Shown in pieces: positions 48,027-58,400 of a DNA stretch of 64,000 bases. Under the pieces are notes generated by a model. It made no database searches and was not told the origin of the DNA. It saw nothing but the letters and a program-made list of their open reading frames with translations. Source of the DNA: Chanos chanos (taxonomy: Eukaryota > Chordata > Actinopteri > Gonorynchiformes > Chanidae); NCBI RefSeq assembly GCF_902362185.1, contig NC_044495.1, positions 9,247,211 through 9,311,210 of the forward strand, read 5' to 3'. How positions within the stretch are numbered: position 1 is the stretch's first letter; every line of letters starts with the position of its first letter. The translations under genes and the position numbers were made by a program.

Positions 48027-48034
48027 TATAAAAA
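48027..48034 (+). promoter_or_regulatory. TATA box of NK-lysin copy 4
   Basis: TATAAAAA 81 bp before the former start codon. It is intact although the gene is not. Confidence 0.6.
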
Positions 48035-48107
48035 GGGTTGTCAGGACTGTTGAAAACACATCAAACAACATTCAGATTCTGCAGGACCCCACCAACGGTA
48101 CATCACA

Positions 48108-50188
48108 ATGATGCTCTTTGTTATCTTACTTGCCTCTGTACTCCTAGGCACCAAGACCAGAAATAAGGCATCTTGCTCATCATCATTTTCTGTTTTTAGA
48201 CACAACTACTTAAACCAAAGTAAAAGGACTGCATTAGTCCTTTATAGCATCTATTACAGTGTTTCTTTAAGTTTCAGAAAGGGTAAATAACAAGAGATCA
48301 AGTCTGGAGTGCCACATAAAAGAAAATGTACTATGTTTCACATATACATCATTTTGTACTGAGACACCTCACAATAACATTCAAATGTATCGTGGCAAGA
48401 TTTTTTCCACAGTCCATAACAACAAACAAATACTATTTCTCATGCTTTTCCAGCATTAATATGACAAAAGTGGTCAGTTAAGCTAACAAAACTTCTTTTT
48501 TCTTTTTTTTTTTTTTTTTGTGAAGGTGGAGTTGGAAATATCTAGGCTCAGGAAACACGCACCTTTATTAGACATGATGATTATTCACCTCATGATGTAT
48601 AGAATTTGTTGACAATGTGGGCATTTGATTAAAATTGAGTTTTCCCCCATTTCACAGCTTCAGCAAACTACTGGGTAGTTCAGGAGGTTGAATCAAATGA
48701 AGACTATCTCATTGAGGTTAGAATCAAAAACCGGATATTTGTACTGATGTGTATTCAGGTGAGATGCAGTAGACCCTCTTTGATTTTATTAATCTATGAG
48801 CTTTACGGAATAGGATTTTTTTTTTTTTTTAAGTAAAACGAGTTCTTACCATCCTGGGCTATGTTTGAATTAGCTATTAACTTGGAAGTTGTGCTTGTAA
48901 AAGCTCTGTTAAATTTGAAATTGATACTTGTCTGTGCGACAGCCGGAGATCTTGACTCCCAGGGCTTTGCTGGGCATGAAAGTGGATCCTCAGCAAAGTG
49001 AAAAAGCGAATCTCCAGTGGTACTGACCAGGTGTGTCTGATGAAGATCAGCACCCATTGACATAGCTGAGACGGGACTTGACGTGACAAAATGTCTAATG
49101 CCATTTTTCTCTTTACAGGAGACCATCAAAAACAAACTGACTGCTGTATGTGATCAGATTGGTTTTCTTAAATTCGCATGCAGGATGTTTGTTAAGAAAT
49201 ATGTAAGCACCTTAGTTGAGGAACTGTCCACCACTGATGACCCCAGAACCATCTGTGTCAATCTTAAGGTCTGCAAGTGAGTAACTTCAGCATCCATTCC
49301 ATATTACCTGGTTAATTTTACATAATGAAAAAGAATACTGAAAAGCCTTAAAGACAATGAAGAGCTATAAAGATTTGTCACATGACAAATTTAATAGCAG
49401 TGTTTCTGGCAAATTCAGACTTTAGCATGCTTTCCTGCAGTCTAAAGGTTAACCATGAATAACACATGTTTATTGTGTCAACAGTAACTACTACAGCTCC
49501 TGTAGAGAGAAACATAGACTGAATGTGTCACTGCAGAAAGAGGAAGTCACAGAGAAGTTTAACATCAGCAGGAACGCGGGGTTCTCTGGCAGGTGGTCTG
49601 GTACTTGGAGTTGCTGCCATGAAGGTGCTTAGTGATATATAGGTGTTTTGTAGTGTCTTGTTAATGGTTCTTAGCTCTGGAGGCAGGTAATGGGTACTGT
49701 TGTTGACCCCAATGTAGCCTGTAGCTTGGCTGGGGGTCAAACTCAGGGCTGTGTGGCAGGCAAAGGGCTTTTCCACTGGACCACTTGACTTGCAGCATTT
49801 ATTGGTAGGCAGTTCTGTCTGGGTCTGAGGGAGAGGATAGACATCCATGAAGGAAATAGCTTCCCCCCCAGACTCCCTCTTCTAGCTGCTCTCTGTTGAT
49901 CCTCCATGGGGTACAGGCATGCTGTTTGATGAGCTGGCAGCAAAACCTCCTTGGAGTTTTCCCATCTTGTGCTTCTGTTGCTGTCTCAGAGTACTGATAT
50001 GGGTCTACTCAGCTAAGATCCGACATGGAGCTGATGATCACAAATGCTAGATGTTACACAAGTGAAGTATTGCATTACCATCTCCTCACTGCATAATGAC
50101 AGAGATTTGTTTGTGTGAACTTTTGAGATAGTGAGTTGATAATTATTTTGTATCATATACATCTCACAGACCCAAGGCCGTGACATGA
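48108..50188 (+). pseudogene. NK-lysin-like copy 4, decayed
   Basis: All five exon equivalents are present: 48108 to about 48152, 48658-48716, 48943-49030, 49119-49276 and 50170-50188. The copy no longer encodes the full peptide: the exon 1 boundary and exon 3, which carries the first cysteine pair, have several disabling differences from copies 2 and 3. Exon 4 is still fully open and encodes the second half of the saposin domain (ETIKNKLTAVCDQIGF, then the cationic segment and CVNLKVCK). Introns 2 and 3 keep normal splice sites. Intron 4 carries an extra 450-bp block. An AATAAA follows at 50263-50268. It could be transcribed but probably gives no mature NK-lysin. Confidence 0.82.
49540..50005. 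other. Unclassified insertion in intron 4 of NK-lysin copy 4
   Basis: About 450 bp without counterpart in intron 4 of copies 2 and 3. It has a higher GC content than its surroundings and contains no RNA promoter boxes or protein similarity that I recognise. Confidence 0.4.
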
Positions 50189-51930
50189 TGAGAAACCTGG
50201 ACCCGAGAAAACCACCACCAAAGTGTTGGATCACAGATTCATTTATACTGTAATCTGTCTTCAATAAACAACTGGACTGAGTGTAGTTGCTGCACTTTGC
50301 AACTACATTAATAAATAAATAATTAAAGCAAGAGAGAAAAAAGATTAAACATTCCTCTCTTTTTGGTTCTTGAAATCCAGGGGCAATCAATTACAACTTG
50401 TCCTTTCTCACACAATGTTAGACTAAGCAATAGATATTCAATCACTATTACAACAAAGCATCTATTCTTTATCAGGAATACTCATGACAGCAGGCAGAGT
50501 AAACCAGAAAAACAATAAGAAAAACAAACAAATAAGAATAAAACGAGATTGAACACATAGCCAATTGGCAATGTATGAGTCAAGTATTGCAGTACACAGC
50601 ATATCTTTATAGCACACATAACAGTGTTATAGCTGACACTGTTGCCTATGGTTTCTTACAAATATAACTATCTACATCTGAGGTCACACACCTCTCATGC
50701 AACCTTGGGGTTAAGAGCTATGCTAAAGGGGATATGAACAGCAAGCTGTCAATATCTGTCATTTTTGAAGTTTAAACCATCAAACTTCTGGTTGCCAGTT
50801 ACAGATTTCTTACATTTAGCCTTAAAGCATGTACCATGGTAAGGAGGAACAAAAACAACAGCAAAACACACACAACACCATTTTACTATGCCTTCTAAGG
50901 CTGTGCAAGGCCTCTTCCTGAATGAAACAGTACAAAAAAAACCACACACACTAACTCAAATTGAAAACATGAGTTTGTGGCTTGTTAAGGGGAACAAAGA
51001 TACCACACATACATCAGCTGACTCTAGAAAGGCAGCAGACTGAAAGGCATCTGAAGCAAACCATTGAAAATATGTTTGACTAAGTTGGTAACCATTCAGC
51101 ATCATGTCATAGATTGGAGCTTTTTGGCTGTTTTGGAATAACTGACTATATCCATACAAATCCAGAAGAGATGTTTAGCTTCCCATATTCCCTCGTAAGT
51201 AGATACACAGTTTTGTAACAATAAATGAGGAGGGGTACAACCCAGCAAATTTAAACATGCTCCACAACCTTTCATATAATGAGGAATATCAGATAACGAA
51301 GAGTGTAAACCACAGTTATTATTCTAAAGCCACTTGTGGCTTTGATAGTATTCATCACCTAGTTAAAGAATCATGAGGTTTTAATTCACATTAATCTGAT
51401 GCTAAAATTGCAAAGTAAATGTAAAAAAGTCAACAATAATGGATTCAAATTTTTACACAATGACTGTCCTTGTGAATGCTATTGTGTTGTACTGCCCAGG
51501 TAACTAAAGTTGACTGTTCAAATGTACATGTTATAAAACAACCGAATGGTATTTGTCCATAAAATTTATCAGCATTGGCTGTTAAGCCATACGATACTGT
51601 CTGCGTAATGCAGAGCTTGTGAAAATACACCCCCCCCAATTGTCACAGTACAACTAATATCTCATGCTACATCCTGAGTTTGACGCAGTTAGGAGGTGTT
51701 AGATGTACGTGCAACAATTGCTAGGCTGCACAAGTGTGACATGCATCAGAAAAATGAGCAGCCTGATACCAGCTATCTGCACACATAGCGACATCTGTGG
51801 TAACCTTAAGGCCTACACTCAGAGAAGTTTTCATCATAGCAGTGAAATGCAGTACTTGAACAAGTCACCTATTTGGTCATTCTCTGATGAACAAAAATAC
51901 CCAGGACAGACCAGCATTATGCTTTTTCAG

Positions 51931-53287
51931 CCTCCTTTGATACTTCCCTGGTTTACTTTGTGCAGTCTGGTTCCCCGTAGCCCCAGGTCCTTGACCAGAT
52001 GCATCGTTGAGTCTCCAAGAAAGCCTCTCCACCCACCTCCAGTGGGTAGAGCCTCACGCTCCATCCACCTTCCCTGCACTCCGCAACCAGGTCCGCATAT
52101 TTTGCCCTCTTCCTTTAGTTGGCTGCCTCTAACCCCTCTTCCCATGGCACTGTCAGTTCATCAGTTCATCCTGGTAACCTCAGGGACAACAAGGTCTTTC
52201 CTCCTCCTTCTCGCTTGATCTGGACCACAGGCTGGGTGGGTCACCCCATCCAAAGCCTGCCTGCCCTGTCTGGACCCTGACCACCACCTCCTGGTGTTGC
52301 AGTCTGCTCACCGCCCTCTGACCTTTTTCCTCAGCCCTCCATTTCCTTCCAGTCACCACTCGGGCATGCATATCCTCCATTGCCTTGTTGGAGGAGTCCC
52401 TTAACTCCATCACCAGCCTTGCCTTCTCTTGCTTGTACCCATGAGTGACAGATTTCAGGGGTAGATGCAGTGAATTCCACCCACACAGGCTTACTGCTGA
52501 AAAGCAAGGTGGGATCCCCAGCCATTTGCAGATGAAGGAGTTGACTTTGGGATCCATCCTGCTCACTGCTGATGAGGTGACTACGGACAGCTTCAGAGGC
52601 CACATTACCCTTGGGTACAAGGTGAAGTGATAACACCACACCTTGTGCTTTCTGGGGGAGCTGGCTTGAGTCGCTGTTCAGCAGGCCTGCTGAAAGCTAC
52701 TGAAGGATGGTGGGGAACATCAAAGAGATGGGGAACATCTCGTCGTCTGAGAGACTGGATGTATATTGCCTTCCAAGACTTCGGATGGGCTGGTCTGCCA
52801 TGCAGGGGACGTTTTCCCTGCCAATGGTGAAGGTGACCCTATTGTTCCGCTCCCCTTTCCGCAAGGAAAGACTCCTTGACCTTGACTTGTGTGGCTTGAA
52901 TGTCATCCTTGCCCAGGTGATCAGCTCGTCCAGCCTCTTCAGGAGCCTGGACGTATATGGTGCACTTCGTAGTGGGCAAGTAATACAGCAAGCCTCAAGC
53001 CTACAGGCAGCCGGGACTCCACCCACCACCTGCCTTGCTCCAATCAGGATGACTTCAAATATTGCTACAAAGAGGATGGGGGAGATGGAGTATCCCATTG
53101 CAATCCCTACTTCTAGCTGCTGCCAGCGAGTTATGACGCACATGTGCATATCCTGGAAGTAGCTCATAACTATGGTCTTGATGTTGTCTGGGGCGTAAGA
53201 AGAAGTCTAGCGCGAAGGCAATGAGCTGGTGTGGCACTGACCCATACGCGTTGGCCAGGTCTAGCCTCACGACGTGCAGATCACGTC
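51931..53287 (-). mobile_element. LINE fragment (RT and downstream region), 5' truncated
   Basis: Minus-strand frames encode, in order, LDLANAYGSVPHQLIAFAL (RT motif A context), LEVGIAMGYSISPILFVAIF (motif B context), MADQPIRSLGRQYTSSLSD, and at 52180-52641 a WCYHFTLYPRVMWPLKL...FICKWLGIPP stretch. This order is that of a non-LTR retroelement found in fish; I cannot name the family safely. The frames are shifted several times, so the copy is dead. It differs from the LINE at 46.0-47.2 kb. It replaces about 40 bp present in the sister units (near 38428-38470 and 45396-45438). Confidence 0.75.
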
Positions 53288-53844
53288 ATTATGAAACTCA
53301 GAATGTAGTAACACTCCATTCTTAAAATAGTGCGTAACACGGTGCTGAGCAATGCATTGGATTCAGGAAGTGCACAACATGTTGCACTTCAAATGGAAAG
53401 ACACCTTTGCTATTTCTGTAAACGCTATCTTGATGTGGTCACATTGTAAAACATGGCAAAACACAATGCATGGAAATAATGAAGTTTAAGTTCTCTAGAA
53501 ACATCCATCCTCTTCTCCTCGACCCTCACTGAGAATATGACCAAGAGTCTCAAAAGATTTTGTCCTGTCAGTAAAATGTTGCCAAGGTTTGGCTCTAAAG
53601 CAGTTTTCATTCTGCCTACAAGTAAGACATAATTGATCATTTAAAGAAAACATTCTAGTTGTTTGTTAAAGTTATTCCATTAGTTTGGACAGCTGTGATG
53701 GTAACTGAGATGCCACAGTTCACCATTCATTACAAATAACACGAATAATTACTCCTTCAGTGTGCACTACTGTATATCCAAGATCCACAGCATTCTACCA
53801 ACTCATAATAAAGTACAATGAAGAAGAAAGTCTAACATAAGAAT

Positions 53845-53850
53845 TTTATT
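53845..53850 (-). terminator. tonsl: tonsl poly(A) signal
   Basis: AATAAA on the minus strand 639 bp beyond the tonsl stop. It gives a 3' UTR of about 0.65 kb ending just where the NK-lysin duplicon ends. Confidence 0.6.
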
Positions 53851-54488
53851 TATGGATGTCATGTGTGTCAAACATTCAGACCAACGTAAAAACAGTAGCA
53901 AAACCACAAGCTGACCTATCAGTAAGACAGGAGGATGACTTTTTGTGGTTGAACTACTCAACTAATTGGGAGAGTAAATGATGGGTTTTCAAGGACCCAT
54001 TTCTCAGAAAAACCAAAAACACATTACAGATTCCAGAAAGAACATGTTCAACCACACAGCTCCCATTCAGAACACAGTTCTATAGTTTCATTTGTGTTAA
54101 ATGGTTAAAAAAATCCCTTCTACTAAGCTCATGAAAGGAATGAATGTATAACATACTGACATACTTCTGAAAATAATAATATGCCAACAACTGAAAACAT
54201 GCATAAATAAAACAAATTGGCAAAGTTCACACAAATACCTCTTCTGAAACTGCTGTAGCACCAAAGAACAATTCCATAGTGTTACAACACACAAACACAC
54301 AGAAGTATTTAGACATTTACATTCTGTACATTTACAGCAGATAAAAAAAATGTTTATGCATTAAACAAGACCAGCATGCAAAGGGGAGGAGATGATGTGG
54401 TAAACGCTGTGTCAACTGCAGGCCCTCACTAACTCAGTGAAAGACCTTCAGTTCTTCTGAGGTCATGTCTGTAGGATGGGAGCTGGGC

Positions 54489-54717
54489 TCACTGGGAGAC
54501 AGAGGCAGCACGCAGCAGGCATTTGGCACCGCGGCAAAGGACGCGGGCTCCCTCTCCATGTCCTCTCCAACTCTGCTGCAAAGCACTTTGATCCAGTTTA
54601 TTCAGCCTCTGGGAGCAGAGACGTAAGTCCAGAACTCGTTTGGATAGATCATCCAGACACACCCCATCCCATGGCCCTGACACCTGACAACCTGAGGGAA
54701 GGACAGAGAGAGAAAGG

Positions 54718-54786
<69 letters not shown>

Positions 54787-55398
54787 CAACAGGCCATGTA
54801 AATTTTTAGGAACTCAGAAAGACACAGTAAGTAAACACACAAGTCTCTCTCTCACTCACACACAACATGCCCAGGTTAAATAGCCAAACATGCCATGTGC
54901 TATTTTAAATGGTGCTCATCAGTGCTATAGTTAACCTTGAAGGTTGAGAAGTGTTAAGGTCCGACAGGACTCCCTCAGTCCACTGAGAAGGCTGTTGAGG
55001 CCAGCTGAGGTCACAGCTGGGTTGCCCGATAAATCCAGAGACACTAGTGAGGGACAGACAGGGAGGAACCTGCAAATGTCCAAGAAGTATAACAGAGGCA
55101 TTCAGCAAACAGTGGTCGCGAGACCTGCTATTACAGAAAACTGGGGGTTTGAGCAAGGAAACAAAACATTTAAAAGGACACATGCAAATAACAGGAACAC
55201 AAAAAAAGCTCCTTCTAAATAAGGTCTCATTTAATTATCCATGTAAGGAGTGTTTCTTCATGGTTCAAAACATACAAGTGAAATATGAACAATGAGCATG
55301 ACCAGACCTGGAGAGAGAAGCAACACTGTGGTCTGTCAGTCCATTCCCAGCAAGACTCAAGTGTGTGAGGGAGCACTCCCCCTGGAAAACACACACGC

Positions 55399-55429
<31 letters not shown>

Positions 55430-58400
55430 GACAGACAGACACACACACAGTATACAAAGGGGGATGAAGGAGTGAAAAGCACATCCTGGTTGGTTTATTG
55501 GAGAATACATTCCTAAATCAGAACATTTCCTAATTTGCTGCACCAAATGAGCAGTGTTTCAGAAAATAAAGAGACATTTATTTTTAAGCGGCTAAATCCA
55601 TTTCAAAAGTATACACACAGAGTCTCATGCTGTTTTACATTTTCAGGTGGGTCCGACAATGTTGTTAACCACACTGATGTTTTGACACGAAAAAAGCCAC
55701 TAAATTTATTGACATAGTTGCTATGTGTGATGAAACCACAGTAAAATGGTTGTGAGCTCTTTTCAGAGAACTTGGCAAAACATTTTGTTCAGTGATTAAC
55801 CTTTGATAAGCTCCAACACTAGCAGTTCCTATTTTTATGCCGGTCACATCTATTTACTCTAGATCAACCTTAACATGTGTTTGTGCATGTGTGTGTGTGT
55901 GTGTGTGCCTACCTGGGCCAGATGTGAGGTGAGGAGCTCCAGCGTGGGCTGGTCAGCAGGGCCTTTAAACACAGCGGAGAGGTGAAGGTGTGTGAGGCAG
56001 TGGAGAGGCAATGTTTTCACCACCAGCTCAAATCCTGTCGAGCCCAAGGCATTATGGGACAAGTTCACAGATCTCAGGTGTCCTGTACCTGTATCCAATA
56101 AGCACTGCATTACAGTCTAGAACACATTCATCAGCCTTGTATCATTTTAAATAACTTGTGCCACACAAGGTTATGTCCAGCCATGAAGTGAAGTAGTTTC
56201 GCTCTGCAATAAAACCCCACATTTTATCGCCACATCTTGTGCCATCTCTTATCGTGAGAAAAAGGTCGCTGTTTTTCACACGTGGGTTTAACTTCCCCTC
56301 TCTGTGAAATCAGCAAAAGTTGAACTGACACTGGTTAGGGCTGATGGTATCTATCAGTCAGACCCTGTGGGTTGAAGTTCCCCTCTCTGTGAAATCAGCA
56401 AAAGTTGAACTGACGCTGGTTAGGGCTGATGGTATCTATCAGTCAGACCCTGTGGGTTGAACTTCCACCCTCTTTGAAATTGGCTATAAAGCTGAGTTAA
56501 TGATGGGGGCTGATGGTACCTACCAGTCAGTGCACTGGCCAGAAGCAGACGGTGCTGCTGAAGGAATCGTGCGGTGATGCCACAGGCCTGTAGAGACAGA
56601 GCAGCCAGAAGAGGACAGGACGACAGCACACTAGCCAAGGCCTGAGACCAGCCATCGCCCAGTGGATTCATACTCATATTTAACTCCTCCAGACACTAGG
56701 GAGAGAGAGAGAGAATTTGAACACAATGCATTAAACTCCATCTAGAATATGCCGATATGTTTACAATATAAGTATTTAGTTTAAGTAATCAACAGATAGG
56801 GACGATAGCACTTCAATAAAAATACTTTTATAAAGGTTTTATAAAATCAACTCAGGAAGAAATCATTTTCAACACATGTAAAGCTGGGCCAAACACATTT
56901 CAGTGTCCACCAAAGGGTTATGCAGGAGGCTTTCCTGAAAACGGCTATCGAGTTCTTTTCGGATGAATGATATATTCACCTGTTTTACACTCCATATTAC
57001 CGCATGTCAGACAAGCTCAGAATTCTTATATGTGAATTTGCTCCAAGTCCAAGTTGGCACGTGTCAAAGGAAATGAGTGAGCAAAAGATTCTCTTAAGCG
57101 TGTAATGTTTCACAGTCCTGGGTGTGTACCCATACAGGAAATCTACGTTGCTCAGGAAGTCCCATCTGACTCAAATGACTGATAAGAACATGAAACCACG
57201 AATATTGCCACTCTGACCGACATCAGCAGTTTTGTTCATCTGAGAGATTTCACATGTACCCAGTGGCCGCTGTATTGCTGCCACAGATCACCTTGGATGT
57301 ACATATTATTGGCATGTATTACACAGGCTTATAACGAGAGATGGCTGTTCAAGTGGTCCAATGTAAAGTAGCTGAGGTACTTCCACACTGTAGACTTATT
57401 CAATATAACATGGATGCTCTCTTTTCTTCGTGACTGAACAAAACTGTTTAAGTACCGTGACCTTGACAATAAAAGCTCCAAAAAGCCAATGAACTACTGT
57501 TGCTTTCCTTGTGAATTTCATACAAAGTACATACAAGTGTGCTCATAAGTTTTTTGTGTGTATCTTGAGAGACCCCTGCATATTTCATCCAGGGCTACCC
57601 TGAATTTGCTGGAAACTAAGCCATGGGGGAAAGCAAAGGAACTGCCAAAAGGCCTGCGAGAAAAGGTCATTGAACTTTATAAAATCAGGAACTGGATATA
57701 AAAAGATGTCCAAAGATTTGAAAATGCCAATCAGTAGTCTTCAAACTGAAAAAGAAGTAGACCGACTGGTAGACCACCAAAGATTTCAGTCACAACTGCA
57801 AGGAAAATTGGTCGGGATGCAAAGAAAAATGCACAGGCAACTTCAGCTGAAATACAGGCTTCTCTGCAAAAAAAAAAAAAAAAGTGTTGTGGCTGTTTTA
57901 AGACCCACAATAAGGAGGTACTTGGACAAAAATGGGCTGCAGGGTCGAGCTGCCAGAAAAAAAAAGCTGTTACTGTGGCAACACCACAAAACAGCCCGCG
58001 TTATAATATGCCAAACAGCACCTAGACAAGCCTCAGAACTTCTGGAACAGTGATATGGAGTGATGAGACCAAAACTGAACTTTATGGTCACGACCATAAA
58101 CGCTGTGTTCGGAGAGGAGTCAACAAGGCCTTAGACCAAAAAAAAAGTACCCCATCACTGTTGTGAAGCATGGAGGTGGATCTCTGGATGTTTTAGGGGG
58201 TGTGTGAGCTACAGCGTCACGGGGAATTTAGTGAAAAATTGATGGCAAGGTGAATGCAGCATGTCATCAGAAAACACTGGTGGGTGCTTTGCGCACGAGA
58301 CACGCTTAGACTTTCCAACACGACAGCGATCCAAAACACGAGGCTGCGTCGACCCTTCAGCGGCTACAGCTGAGAAAAACAGAAGGTTCTGGAGTGGCCA

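Larger units (their letters stand above)
35530..53830. repeat. Triplicated segment carrying NK-lysin copies 2-4
   Basis: Three tandem units of about 6.5 kb (35.53-42.06), 5.7 kb (42.06-47.80) and 6.0 kb (47.80-53.83). Each holds promoter, five-exon gene and 3' flank. Matching landmarks: exon 3 at 36784, 43318 and 48943; the 3' flank with gatgaataac near 38380, 45350 and 51885; the block near cagcttgg at 41003 and 47702. Units 1 and 2 are very similar over the 3' half of the gene and its flank; unit 3 is older. Different mobile-element insertions distinguish the units. Confidence 0.85.

Noticed and set aside
52627-53162. Plus-strand frames of 67 and 151 codons near 52.6-53.2 kb
   Set aside because: Shadows of the minus-strand LINE reverse transcriptase.
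57670-58053. 127-codon plus-strand frame as a host gene
   Set aside because: It is a Tc1 transposase remnant between Tc1 inverted ends, inside a tonsl intron and broken.
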